Shown here piece after piece: positions 26,077 through 34,168 of a stretch of DNA of 64,000 nt. Position numbers and translations under genes: made by a program. This DNA is from JBFXAF01 sp050184585 (GTDB taxonomy: Bacteria > Pseudomonadota > Alphaproteobacteria > Rhizobiales > Rhizobiaceae), in NCBI GenBank assembly GCA_050184585.1, contig JBFXAF010000003.1:372001-436000 (forward strand), read 5' to 3'. The notes under the pieces were generated by a model. The model saw only the letters and a list, made by a program, of their open reading frames with translations, did no database searches and had not been told where the DNA came from. The stretch's first letter is position 1. Each line of letters opens with the position of its first letter.

Positions 26077-26556
26077 ATGATCGAGCGACTGATCTCCTTC
26101 CTGCGCGACATGTCCGTTTCGTCGGACATTCGAGACGCCGACGGCGCGGATGATCCCAGGATCGCAACGGCGGCCCTGATGGTCCATGTCATGGACGCCG
26201 ATGGCGAAAGGCGAAGCGGCGAACGCGAGGCGCTCCTGACGGCACTCGCGGAGACGCTTGATGTCAGTGGGAACGAGTTGCAGGCCATCATTGCCGCAGG
26301 CGAGAAAGCCGACCGGGAGGCGATCGATCTCTATTCCTTCACGAGCGTCCTGAACCGCCACCTCGATGATGCCGCGAAGAAGAATTTCGTCGCCGCCATG
26401 TGGGAAGTCGTCTACGCCGATGGCGAACTGCACGAACTGGAGGACAACGTCGTCTGGCGCGTCGCGGAATTGATCGGCGTCGATGCACGGGACCGTGTCG
26501 TCTTGCGCCTCGAAGCCCGGCATGCCGCCGGAGTCGGCGGCGGCGTCGAGGACTGA
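26077..26556 (+). CDS. TerB-like (COG4103) helical protein
   Basis: A 159-residue all-helical protein with two similar acidic patches, HVMDADGERRSGEREAL (about 36-52) and YADGELHELEDN (about 112-123), the paired motifs of the TerB/tellurite-resistance fold that may bind metal. Stand-alone members such as this one are common in alphaproteobacteria and not connected with tellurite. The ATG 26077 is four bases beyond the hemY stop. A role alongside HemY and mitofilin is suggested only by co-transcription. Confidence 0.85.
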   Translation: MIERLISFLRDMSVSSDIRDADGADDPRIATAALMVHVMDADGERRSGEREALLTALAETLDVSGNELQAIIAAGEKADREAIDLYSFTSVLNRHLDDAAKKNFVAAMWEVVYADGELHELEDNVVWRVAELIGVDARDRVVLRLEARHAAGVGGGVED

Positions 26557-26560
26557 CGGC

Positions 26561-27283
26561 ATGGCAAGGCAGGTTCGGCGGCCCGTCCTGGTCGTCCTGC
26601 ATCAGGAACAGTCAAGCGCCGGCCGGGTCGGCCATCTGCTGGCCGAAGGCGGGTTCGACCTCGATATCCGGCGACCGCCTCTGGGCGACGATCTGCCCGC
26701 CACGCTCGAACGGCACTCCGGCGCCGTCGTCTTTGGCGGGCCGATGAGCGCCAACGACAAGGACGAGTTTGTCAGGCGTGAGACCGATTGGCTGTCGGTT
26801 CCGCTGAAGGAGAACCGGCCGTTCCTGGGCATCTGCCTCGGCGCGCAGATGCTGGTGAACCATCTGGGGGGCAGGGTCGAAGGTCATTGCGACGGTCTGG
26901 TCGAGATCGGCTGGTACCCGATCGAGCCAACCGACGAGGGCAGCGCTCTCATGCACTGGCCGGAGATGGTCTACCAGTTCCATCGCGAGGGCTTCTCTCT
27001 TCCTGCCGGCGCGACCCTGCTCGCAACCTCCGAGACCTATCCCAACCAGGCCTTCCGATATGGCGAGAACGCATGGGGCATCCAGTTCCACGCCGAGCTG
27101 ACCGCCATCATGATGCACCGCTGGATCGTGCGTGGCGCGCACCGCTTCGAGCTTCCCGGCGCGCAGCCCGGCCGGGACCATCTCGGCGGGCGGATGATCT
27201 GGGACATCCATCTGAAGCGCTGGCTGACGGAGTTCCTCGGTGTGATCTTCGACCAGGAGAAGGATGGCCCGCGCCCGGCCTGA
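26561..27283 (+). CDS. Class I glutamine amidotransferase-like protein
   Basis: A 240-residue GATase-1 domain protein. The nucleophile is Cys92 in GICLGAQ and the partner residues are His177 and Glu179 in GIQFHAEL; the oxyanion region GGPMSAND is also present. This stand-alone type (COG0518, GuaA-like) transfers or releases ammonia from glutamine or cleaves gamma-glutamyl bonds; the true substrate is unknown. The start follows the TerB-like stop by four bases, making it the last gene of the hem operon. It ends three bases short of the convergent MFS gene. Confidence 0.88.
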   Translation: MARQVRRPVLVVLHQEQSSAGRVGHLLAEGGFDLDIRRPPLGDDLPATLERHSGAVVFGGPMSANDKDEFVRRETDWLSVPLKENRPFLGICLGAQMLVNHLGGRVEGHCDGLVEIGWYPIEPTDEGSALMHWPEMVYQFHREGFSLPAGATLLATSETYPNQAFRYGENAWGIQFHAELTAIMMHRWIVRGAHRFELPGAQPGRDHLGGRMIWDIHLKRWLTEFLGVIFDQEKDGPRPA

Positions 27284-27287
27284 CGGT

Positions 27288-28529
27288 TCAGTGCCGGCCC
27301 TGTAGATGCCGGATGCGCCTCAATTGCGGAAACAGCACCGCCCAGAGACCCGCGATTGCGACGGCGCCGACGCCTCCGAACACGACGGCTGGCACAGTGC
27401 CGATCAACGCCGCCATCGTGCCGGCCCGGAACTCGCCGAGTTCGTTCGAGGCGCCCACGAAGACCATGTTGACCGCATTGACCCTTCCTCGCACCGCGTC
27501 GGGGGTCCAAAGCTGGATCAGCGTCTCGCGGACGTAGACGCTCACCATATCGGTCGCTCCGAGGATCATCAGCGCCACGATCGACAGCCACGGCATGGTC
27601 GAGATGCCGAACACGACTGTGAAGCCCCCGAACAGAGCGACGAAGAACAGCATCAGCGCGCCCGCATGGTCGCGGATCGGATGCCCTGCCAGCCACACGG
27701 CGACCAGAATCGCGCCAATGCCGGGCGCGGCGCGTAGCAGGCCGAGCCCCCAAGGACCGAGCTCGAGGATATCGCGCGCATAGACCGGCAGCAGCGCCAC
27801 TGCTCCGGAAAGCAGAACGGCGAAGAGGTCGAGCGAGATGGCGCCCAGCACCACTCTTTCACCCCAGATGTAGCGAAAGCCGGCGAACAGGGTCTGGAGC
27901 GTCGGTTTTTCCGTCCCGCTCCGCTGGACCGGGCGCGGTATGGTGAAAATCAGACATGTGGCGCCAAACATGAGCGCCGCCGCCACGCCATAGGCGCTTG
28001 CGACCGACAATCCGTAAAGCAGGCCACCCGCGACCGGTCCCACGATCGTCGCCGTTTGCCACGCGGATGAATTCCAGGCGACGGCATTGGCGAAATCCCG
28101 CTGCGGAACCAGGTTTGCAACCAGGGACGCCGAAGCGGGTCCGAAGAAGGCGCGTGCGACGCCGAACACCGCCAGCACGCCGAAAATCCCGCCGACACCG
28201 CTCAAGCCACGCAACGCGAGCAACAGCAGCGCCAAGGCGCAGAGCGTCTCGACCAGCGCCGCCATCGCCATGATCAGCCGTCGTCCGAACCGATCCGCGG
28301 CGACTCCGGTAACCAGTACGAGCAGTAGCGACGGCGCGAACTGGATGATGCCGACCAGCCCGAGATCGAACGGGTCGCGAGTGATGTCGTAGACCTGCCA
28401 GCCGACCGCTACCGAAACCACCTGCGTCGAGAAGGTCGCAAGGAAGCGTGCAAGCCAGTAGCGAAGAAAGGGGCCATGCTGGAACGCGGCGAAGCGCTGA
28501 TCGGCCGCGGCCGCTGATTCGGATGTCAT
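27288..28529 (-). CDS. MFS transporter, EntS-like (MFS_3)
   Basis: A 413-residue carrier with twelve predicted membrane helices. The loop GVAADRFGRRLIM between helices 2 and 3 is the MFS motif A; FFGPASASLVANLVP and the general pattern resemble the MFS_3/EntS (enterobactin exporter-like) group. Substrate is unknown; no siderophore gene is nearby. A gap of about 270 bases upstream to the next gene (28530-28802) holds its promoter but no recognisable motif or gene. Confidence 0.87.
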   Translation of the reverse strand: MTSESAAAADQRFAAFQHGPFLRYWLARFLATFSTQVVSVAVGWQVYDITRDPFDLGLVGIIQFAPSLLLVLVTGVAADRFGRRLIMAMAALVETLCALALLLLALRGLSGVGGIFGVLAVFGVARAFFGPASASLVANLVPQRDFANAVAWNSSAWQTATIVGPVAGGLLYGLSVASAYGVAAALMFGATCLIFTIPRPVQRSGTEKPTLQTLFAGFRYIWGERVVLGAISLDLFAVLLSGAVALLPVYARDILELGPWGLGLLRAAPGIGAILVAVWLAGHPIRDHAGALMLFFVALFGGFTVVFGISTMPWLSIVALMILGATDMVSVYVRETLIQLWTPDAVRGRVNAVNMVFVGASNELGEFRAGTMAALIGTVPAVVFGGVGAVAIAGLWAVLFPQLRRIRHLQGRH

Positions 28530-28802
28530 CGAAGGGAGTGGGCGATGCCCGCCGTGGAAGTATCTGGTCGTGGCGGCCCTGTAACCCAGTTCGACGGCAT
28601 CCGCTACCCGCGATGACCCATGCCCTTGACCGTGTCCGTATCCTCGTCGTTCCGACTCTGCACCTGCGGCCTCATCCGGCGACGGTGATCCTCATCGGCG
28701 ACTGGGGTCTCCGAGGGTCATCCGCCAGGTCCATGGTCGATCAGGTTGGAACCGCCATCCGTTTCGCGAGTTGGTTTCACCGGTCAATGCAGGGGATCGA
28801 CG

Positions 28803-29075
28803 ATGACAACGGATCGCAAGGACGCCGCAGAGTCGCGGGCATCGGGCGCGCCGGCACTTTCCACTCGGGACTGGGACGAGGTCGCAGGCCGGGAGGTCGC
28901 GCCGAAGGCCGGTTTCGAGAACGGCGATTTTCGCTATCACGATGAGACCGAGGCGCCAGAGGAAGACGATGACAACCCGGCGCAGGAAAGCGACGACGCT
29001 CTGCCGGACGAAAACGAGGAAGCTGCGATCGAGAAACGGTACCGGAATCTGGGCGAAGGCGGGAGGGAGACGTGA
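28803..29075 (+). CDS. Small acidic hypothetical protein
   Basis: A 90-residue protein I do not recognise. The first half has RDWDEVAGREVAPKAGFENGDFRYHDE; the second half is a run of Glu/Asp with little predicted order, giving a very acidic, probably disordered tail. It has no signal peptide or membrane segment. AGGGGAT lies upstream of the ATG. Its stop overlaps the start of the next gene (TGATG), so the two are translationally coupled. The base composition is like the neighbours, with no sign of transfer. Confidence 0.6.
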   Translation: MTTDRKDAAESRASGAPALSTRDWDEVAGREVAPKAGFENGDFRYHDETEAPEEDDDNPAQESDDALPDENEEAAIEKRYRNLGEGGRET

Positions 29076-29335
29076 TGATGGCGCGACCGTTGCTTTTCTG
29101 CACTGCGCTGTTCGTCTTCGCGACGACCGACGTCAACGCCCAGGACGACCGCAAGGTGCCGCCCGAGGACTCGCTCAAGCTTTCCGAGATCATTGCCAAG
29201 GTCGAGGCCCGTCCCGACTTCAAATATGTCGACGAGATCGACTGGGACGACGACTCCTACAGCGTGGTGTATTTCACCGCCGACAAGGCCAAGGTCGAAA
29301 TCAGCTACAACCCCGTGACCGGCGAGCCGAAATAG
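29075..29335 (+). CDS. Small secreted PepSY-like protein
   Basis: An 86-residue protein with a signal peptide (hydrophobic about 5-20, likely cut after VNA-Q) and a mature domain of about 64 residues. The pattern LKLSEIIAKVEARPDF, then VDEIDWDDDSYSVVYFT and VEISYNPVTGEPK is that of a single PepSY domain, which is often a periplasmic peptidase-inhibitor or sensor module. The specific partner is unknown. It is coupled to the acidic protein upstream and precedes a tRNA on the opposite strand. Confidence 0.7.
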   Translation: MMARPLLFCTALFVFATTDVNAQDDRKVPPEDSLKLSEIIAKVEARPDFKYVDEIDWDDDSYSVVYFTADKAKVEISYNPVTGEPK

Positions 29336-29375
29336 CGGCCGCTTTCGCATGAACCTCGTTTGAGGGGTACGCCGG

Positions 29376-29451
<76 letters not shown>

Positions 29452-29591
29452 GTCCGACGTGCGGCGCATTTACGGTTCCGGCCCTTGGGCTGTCAAGCGA
29501 GCGCCGAGGCCCGCCGTGCGTCCCGCCAGGCTGCGGGACTTGCCCCTTCCGCCCCCGATGTCTACATGTCGCGGACCCTCGGGAGAACCGC

Positions 29592-29891
29592 ATGACGGCG
29601 CTTTTTGTCACGCTCCACCTCGCCTTCAGCATCGTCTGGTGGATCGTCATCCTGTCAGCCATCTTCTCCTGGCTCTACGCCTTCAACGTCGTCAATCCGC
29701 GCAACCAGTTCGTCAACGCGATCGGTTCGGCGCTCTATCGCCTTACCGAGCCGATCTATCGTCCGATTCGGCGGCTGCTTCCGGACCTCGGCGGCATCGA
29801 CATCTCGCCGATCGTCGTTCTGCTGCTCCTGACCTTCCTCGAGATCTTCATGCACACCTCGATCGAGCCGCTTCTCGGCGTGGTACATTGA
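29592..29891 (+). CDS. YggT family membrane protein
   Basis: A 99-residue protein with two membrane helices (about 5-28 and 72-95) and between them the YggT signature with NPRNQFVNAIGSALYRLTEP. The family is linked to osmotic tolerance and, in Gram-positive relatives (YlmG), to division and membrane organisation. ATG 29592 has GGGAGAACC upstream. The next gene begins 26 bases after its stop. Confidence 0.93.
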   Translation: MTALFVTLHLAFSIVWWIVILSAIFSWLYAFNVVNPRNQFVNAIGSALYRLTEPIYRPIRRLLPDLGGIDISPIVVLLLLTFLEIFMHTSIEPLLGVVH

Positions 29892-29917
29892 CGGGCTGGC
29901 GGCTCGGGAACCCGGCA

Positions 29918-30517
29918 ATGCGTGCGATCGGACTGACCTTGGTGATGGGCTTGGCCACCGGCGCCTCGAGCGCCGCCGAAATCGTCAGCGCATACACCGA
30001 CGTCGACTTCGAGAAGGGCTGCTCGATCTTCTCCTCCAACGAGGAAGGGGGCGAGTTCGCCAACTTCGTCTGCAACGGCTTCAAGGGCTATCCGGTCATC
30101 TACTACACCGGCGACCTGCGCGAATCCGTGTTCTACGGCTTTCCGCCCTCGGGTGACCTCGCCCCCGCATGGGAGAGTTTCGGCGGCTTCAACCGCACCG
30201 GGCCGAAGATCGAATGGCGCGTCGAGAAGGACGGCAACCGCGAGATCCCGTTCGCCACGATCCATCGCTGGTTTGTTGCCGCCGACCCCGAGGACTCCTC
30301 GAAGGAGGTCGAGGTACTGGTGATCGACAAGGTCGCACAGCTGCACGAGAAGGACGGCTGCGCGGTCGGCCTCGTCGTCGCCACCGGCAACCCGAAAGCC
30401 AACGAGACGGCGCGCAGGATCGCCGACGAGCAGGCGCGGAGCTTCGTTTGCGGAGCCGATGAGCGGGTCGTCGTCCAGGGCGACGTCCCGCTGCCGGACT
30501 TCTACCGTCAGGAATAG
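29918..30517 (+). CDS. Conserved hypothetical secreted protein
   Basis: A 199-residue protein I cannot assign to a named family. It has a signal peptide (hydrophobic 3-18, likely cut after SSA-A) and four Cys in the mature part (near residues 34, 49, 145 and 171 by estimate), suggesting two disulfides. Regions such as CNGFKGYPVIYYTGDLRESVFYG have the look of a structured periplasmic domain found widely in Hyphomicrobiales. It follows yggT by 26 bases and converges on ppa with a three-base gap. Confidence 0.75.
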   Translation: MRAIGLTLVMGLATGASSAAEIVSAYTDVDFEKGCSIFSSNEEGGEFANFVCNGFKGYPVIYYTGDLRESVFYGFPPSGDLAPAWESFGGFNRTGPKIEWRVEKDGNREIPFATIHRWFVAADPEDSSKEVEVLVIDKVAQLHEKDGCAVGLVVATGNPKANETARRIADEQARSFVCGADERVVVQGDVPLPDFYRQE

Positions 30518-30520
30518 CGC

Positions 30521-31054
30521 CTACTTCCCGCCCTTGGCCCGGTCGATCGCCTCTTCGATCATGCGGCGCGCCCGGGCTGCGCCGTGCCAGCCGCCGACCT
30601 TCACCCACTTTCCGGGCTCCAGGTCCTTGTAGTGCTCGAAGAAGTGTTCGACCTGCTGGCGGGTGATCTCCGGGAGGTCGGTCACCTCATGGGTGTTGGC
30701 GTAGCGCAGCGTTATGTGCGGCGACGGCACGGCGACCACCTTTTCGTCCTCGCCGGCCTGGTCTTCCATGATGAGAACCCCGATCGGGCGCACGTTGATG
30801 ACGCATCCCGGAATGAGCGCCCTCGTGTTGCACACGAGAACGTCGATCGGATCGCCGTCGCCGGACAGCGTGTGCGGCACGAAACCGTAGTTCCCGGGAT
30901 AGCGCATGGGCGTGTAGAGGAAGCGGTCGACGAACAGCGTGCCGGCCTCCTTGTCCATCTCGTACTTGATCGGCTCGCCGCCGACCGGGACTTCGATGAT
31001 GACGTTGACGTCGTCGGGCGGGTTCCTGCCGATGCGGATGGCGTCGATACGCAT
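30521..31054 (-). CDS. ppa: Inorganic pyrophosphatase (family I)
   Basis: A 177-residue soluble pyrophosphatase. The signature D66-G-D68-P-I-D71-V is present along with EVPVGGEPIKYEMDK, RYPGNYGFVP and the later DQAGEDEK segment, giving the cluster of acidic residues that bind catalytic magnesium. It hydrolyses PPi to two phosphates and drives nucleic-acid and amino-acid activation reactions. Length and residues are normal for the E. coli-type hexamer. Confidence 0.97.
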   Translation of the reverse strand: MRIDAIRIGRNPPDDVNVIIEVPVGGEPIKYEMDKEAGTLFVDRFLYTPMRYPGNYGFVPHTLSGDGDPIDVLVCNTRALIPGCVINVRPIGVLIMEDQAGEDEKVVAVPSPHITLRYANTHEVTDLPEITRQQVEHFFEHYKDLEPGKWVKVGGWHGAARARRMIEEAIDRAKGGK

Positions 31055-31136
31055 GGATTCAAGCCCTTGCTGAAACGACAGCGTTAGCGCCGCTCAGGCG
31101 CTGGCGCAATCGGTCGCCGCGTTCGGGCCCGAAAGC

Positions 31137-31643
31137 CTATTCCCAGACGAAGGCAACCTTGCGCAACGCCCGCTGGTCGAACACCTCGACGCCTTCGGCG
31201 ATGTCGCGTCCCCCCGCTCCGGCGTAGAAGGAGACGGCGTTCGCGTTCTCCTCCAGCGCCCAGACGACCAGGCCCTTCATGCCATGCGCCGAGAGGCGCC
31301 GACGCGCCTCGGCGAAGAGGCGGCTGCCGAGCCCGATGCCCTGGCATTCGGGTTTCAGATAGAGCTCGTAGATCTCGCCTTGCTGTTTCAGGTCCCGTGC
31401 CCTGTTGCGGCCGAGCGTCGCATAGCCGCAGACCTTGCCGCCAACCTCGACGACGAGGATGGAGGCCGCACGCTTGATGGCGTTCGCCCACCAGTCGCGG
31501 CCACGACGATTGATCATCGCGGTGAGCGCCTTGTGCGGGATGATGCCCGCGTAAGCGCCCTGCCAAGCGTCATGGTGCACGTCGGCGATCGCCGAGGCGT
31601 CCCTCGGTTCGGCATTGCGGATGTCGATGGCGAGCGTCTTCAT
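31137..31643 (-). CDS. GNAT family N-acetyltransferase
   Basis: A 168-residue GNAT enzyme. It opens with IRNAEPRDASAIADVHHDAWQ and has the acetyl-CoA loop Q-G-I-G-L-G-S-R (about 104-111), followed by VVWALEENANAVSFYAGAGG. Substrate unknown (small molecule or protein N-terminus). An inverted repeat, ATGGTT-CGTT-AACCAT, overlaps its start codon and no clear ribosome-binding site is seen, so the message may be nearly leaderless or regulated there. It lies about 80 bases after ppa on the same strand. Confidence 0.88.
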   Translation of the reverse strand: MKTLAIDIRNAEPRDASAIADVHHDAWQGAYAGIIPHKALTAMINRRGRDWWANAIKRAASILVVEVGGKVCGYATLGRNRARDLKQQGEIYELYLKPECQGIGLGSRLFAEARRRLSAHGMKGLVVWALEENANAVSFYAGAGGRDIAEGVEVFDQRALRKVAFVWE

Positions 31644-31657
31644 GGTTCGTTAACCAT
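31642..31657. repeat. Inverted repeat over the start codon of the GNAT gene
   Basis: ATGGTT (31642-31647), CGTT, AACCAT (31652-31657). The first two bases of this arm belong to the GNAT start codon on the minus strand. The core contains TTAACC, a half-site shared with the CtrA-type box and the motifs before the diguanylate cyclase genes. Confidence 0.4.
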
Positions 31658-31715
31658 AGCTGCCGCCCCGCCGCGCGCGCAAGAGTCGCAACAGCATGCG
31701 CCGCCGTCAATTTCG

Positions 31716-32354
31716 TCAGATTTCGGCAACGTGATCGTCCAGTTCGTTGGGCTCGACGGCGCGGGCCGGAAAGTGGCCCGCGAGCAATGCTCCCACTGCC
31801 TCGACGGCGTCGATGAAACCGTCCGCGATCCGACCCTCTGCCGCGCGACGAACCAGCGCCTCGACGAGCGTGTTCCACTGATGCTGCGGGACCTTCTGGT
31901 TGATGCCGGCGTCGGCCACCACTTCGGCGTAGCGCTCCGCGAGCGAAACGAAGATCAACACGCCAGTGCGCTCGGTGGTGACGTGGATGTTGCGGGACAG
32001 GAACTGCCGCACCGCGTTGTCATGGGCATGGGAATAGCGCATCGACTTCGGTACGAAGTGGATGCGAAGCGCGGGAAACACCCAGATCATCAAGAGCGCG
32101 GACGCGAGCGCCACCAGTTGCGCAACCGCCAAGATGATTGCCGGGATCTCGATCCACCAGAAGTTGGCCACCCAGGCGACGATCGGGCCGAGGACCACAG
32201 TCGCGGCCGCGAGCATGAAGGCGGCAGGGGCAAAGTAGGACGCGCTGGTTCTCGCGACGACGCAGTAGATCTCACCGGATGTCCCGGTTTCCGCGGCACG
32301 GATCGCGGCCGCGACCCGCCTGTGATCCGCGTCCGAGATGATTCGGCCTCTCAT
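31716..32354 (-). CDS. TPM domain membrane protein (COG3762)
   Basis: A 212-residue protein. After an N-terminal segment ADHRRVAAAIRAAETGTSGEIYCVVA it has two membrane helices (about 40-62 and 68-93) and a C-terminal TPM-type region containing TGVLIFVSLAERYAEVVADAGI. This matches the cytoplasmic TPM companion usually found next to a YgcG-like protein and LemA. The function is not known; envelope maintenance is suggested. Its ATG is one base after the stop of the preceding TPM gene, so the three are one operon. Confidence 0.87.
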   Translation of the reverse strand: MRGRIISDADHRRVAAAIRAAETGTSGEIYCVVARTSASYFAPAAFMLAAATVVLGPIVAWVANFWWIEIPAIILAVAQLVALASALLMIWVFPALRIHFVPKSMRYSHAHDNAVRQFLSRNIHVTTERTGVLIFVSLAERYAEVVADAGINQKVPQHQWNTLVEALVRRAAEGRIADGFIDAVEAVGALLAGHFPARAVEPNELDDHVAEI

Positions 32355-32355
32355 G

Positions 32356-33171
32356 TCACCAGCTCCCCGAGGCGCCGCCGCCGCCGGACGAGCCGCCCCC
32401 GCCCGAGAAGCTCGATCCCCCCGACGACCAGCTCGACGACGAACTCGATGAGCTTCCCGAGGAGCCGGACGACCCTCCGACCGTGACTTCGACGCCCATC
32501 CACTTGTAGCGGTTCTTTCCGACCTTGCGGCCGAACATGGGAATGATGATCGTCAGGAAGATCGAGCCGAAGAAGATCGAGAACCAGAGGACGAAGAATC
32601 CGACGACGAATGGATCAAAGGACCATTCGTCGTCGCGGGCGCGTTCCGCCCGCTCCTCCAGCTCGGCTGCATTGCCTTCGAGCACCAGGATGATGTCATC
32701 GACTGCCTGGCCAATCCCGCCTGCGAAGTCGCCGGCGCGGAACGCCGGCACCATCGTGTTTTCGATGATCAGCTTGGAATGCAGGTCGGTCAGCGTGCCT
32801 TCGAGGCCGTAGCCCACCTCGATGCGCATCTTGCGGTCCTGGCTGACCACCAGCAGCAGCACGCCATTGTCCTCGTCGGCCTGTCCGAGACCCCATGCGC
32901 GGAAGAGCCGGTTCGCGAAATCCTCGAGATTGTCGCCATCGAGCGTCGTAATCGTCGCCACGACGATCTGGTCCGACGACTTGTCCTCGAACGCGGCAAG
33001 CCTCGCCGTCAGTTCCACCTCGGCTCCGGCATCGATGATGCCGGCGTTGTCGACGACCCTGCCGGTCAGCGCTGGCAGATCGGCGGCGCTGGCCGGCAGC
33101 CAGATCAGCGATACAAGCACCGCGCCCGTCGCGACGGCACGTATCGCCGCAGCAAGCGTCCGGCGCGGCAC
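32356..33171 (-). CDS. YgcG-like TPM domain protein with Ser/Gly-rich tail
   Basis: About 271 residues, starting at a GTG that shares one base with the lemA stop (TAGTG). It has a signal peptide (hydrophobic about 8-28, cut after ASA-A), a periplasmic TPM domain (about 35-165, with GRVVDNAGII and VLLLVVSQDRKMRIEVGYGLEG), a membrane helix near 200-222 and a low-complexity tail of Ser, Gly and Trp. TPM domains bind calcium or act in photosystem or protein repair in plants; bacterial function is unknown. The long Ser/Gly tail is typical of this group. Confidence 0.88.
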   Translation of the reverse strand: MPRRTLAAAIRAVATGAVLVSLIWLPASAADLPALTGRVVDNAGIIDAGAEVELTARLAAFEDKSSDQIVVATITTLDGDNLEDFANRLFRAWGLGQADEDNGVLLLVVSQDRKMRIEVGYGLEGTLTDLHSKLIIENTMVPAFRAGDFAGGIGQAVDDIILVLEGNAAELEERAERARDDEWSFDPFVVGFFVLWFSIFFGSIFLTIIIPMFGRKVGKNRYKWMGVEVTVGGSSGSSGSSSSSSSSWSSGGSSFSGGGGSSGGGGASGSW

Positions 33172-33770
33172 TAGTTGAAGTCCACCTTCGGCGGTTCCAT
33201 CTTGTCTTCGGCCACGCTGAACGTCTCGTAAGGTGCGCTGTCCGTGAACCATATCCACGTCCAGATGATCGACGGGAAGGTGCGCAGCGTCGTGTTGTAC
33301 TCGCGCACCGCCTCGATGTAGTCGCGCCGGGCAACGGCGATGCGGTTCTCGGTGCCTTCGAGTTGTGCCTGGAGGGCGAGGAAGTTCTGGTTCGCCTTGA
33401 GGTCCGGATAGGCTTCCGCCACGGCCAGCAGTCGCGAGAGCGCGCTCGTCAGTTCCGACTGGAGTTGCTGGAAGCGGGCGAACGCCTCGGGATCGGTCAG
33501 GACCTCGGGCGGGATGGTGACCTGCGTCGCTTCGGCGCGCGCCTTGACCACCGCCTCCAGTACCTCGCGCTCGTGCGCCGCATAGGCCTTCACGGTCTCC
33601 ACCAGGTTGGGGATGAGATCGGCGCGTCTCTGATACTGGTTCAGCACCTCGCTCCACGCCGCCTTCGCCTTCTCGTCGGCGGTCGGGATCGTGTTGAACC
33701 CACAGCCCTGGAGGCAAAGGGCGGACAGGATGAGCAGCATCCAGATGAAGGGCCGCGGCATGGCTCGCAT
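33171..33770 (-). CDS. LemA family lipoprotein
   Basis: A 199-residue LemA protein. The leader ends with the lipobox LCLQGC (Cys about 23), so the mature protein is probably a lipoprotein; then come the LemA helices with YQRRADLIPNLVETVKAYAAHE and a C-terminal pattern VREYNTTLRTFPSIIW. LemA proteins are long helical bundles of unknown function, usually beside TPM/YgcG proteins as here. The start could be ATG 33770 or 33761. It heads a three-gene operon. Confidence 0.93.
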   Translation of the reverse strand: MRAMPRPFIWMLLILSALCLQGCGFNTIPTADEKAKAAWSEVLNQYQRRADLIPNLVETVKAYAAHEREVLEAVVKARAEATQVTIPPEVLTDPEAFARFQQLQSELTSALSRLLAVAEAYPDLKANQNFLALQAQLEGTENRIAVARRDYIEAVREYNTTLRTFPSIIWTWIWFTDSAPYETFSVAEDKMEPPKVDFN

Positions 33771-33903
33771 TGCAGGTGACTCCGAAGGGTTAGGCGAGAA
33801 TAGCCCAAACCGCGGCGCGGAACATCCGGTCCCGTCGCGATTCCGTCACCGGCCGCGCTGGGGCTGTGAAGGGCGTCCGCGTCACGCTATGGTCGCTCCA
33901 AGA

Positions 33904-34164
33904 ATGGGACACTCCATGCAAGGCGAAAACGATCAGCAACGTGAATCTCGCCGTATCCTCGACCGTGTGGAGCAGGAATCCGCGCGCGACGTGCTGGGCG
34001 CCGCCGGACGGGCGGCTCGGCGCGTTCGCAGCCATGTCGACGCCTCCAATGTCGACCCGGACGATCGGATCGAGGTCGTCGGCACCCGCATCGGACGTGT
34101 TCTCGGTCTGATCGTCACGGCCGTTCTCCTTGCCCTTTTCCTCTGGTTCCTGATCGACGGCTAG
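33904..34164 (+). CDS. Small single-helix membrane protein
   Basis: About 86 residues: a charged N-terminal part with RRILDRVEQESARDVLGAAGRAARRVRSHV, then DPDDRIEVVGTRIGR and a C-terminal membrane helix (about 63-83) ending just before the stop. I recognise it as a type of conserved rhizobial hypothetical but no function is known. ATG 33904 or ATG 33916 could be the start; the second has GGGA six bases upstream. It ends four bases before pdxY, so the two are likely co-transcribed. Confidence 0.7.
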   Translation: MGHSMQGENDQQRESRRILDRVEQESARDVLGAAGRAARRVRSHVDASNVDPDDRIEVVGTRIGRVLGLIVTAVLLALFLWFLIDG

Positions 34165-34168
34165 AAAC

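Noticed and set aside
26077..26556. Tellurite resistance operon
   Set aside because: Only a lone TerB-like domain is present, without terC, terD or terE; the context is the hem operon.
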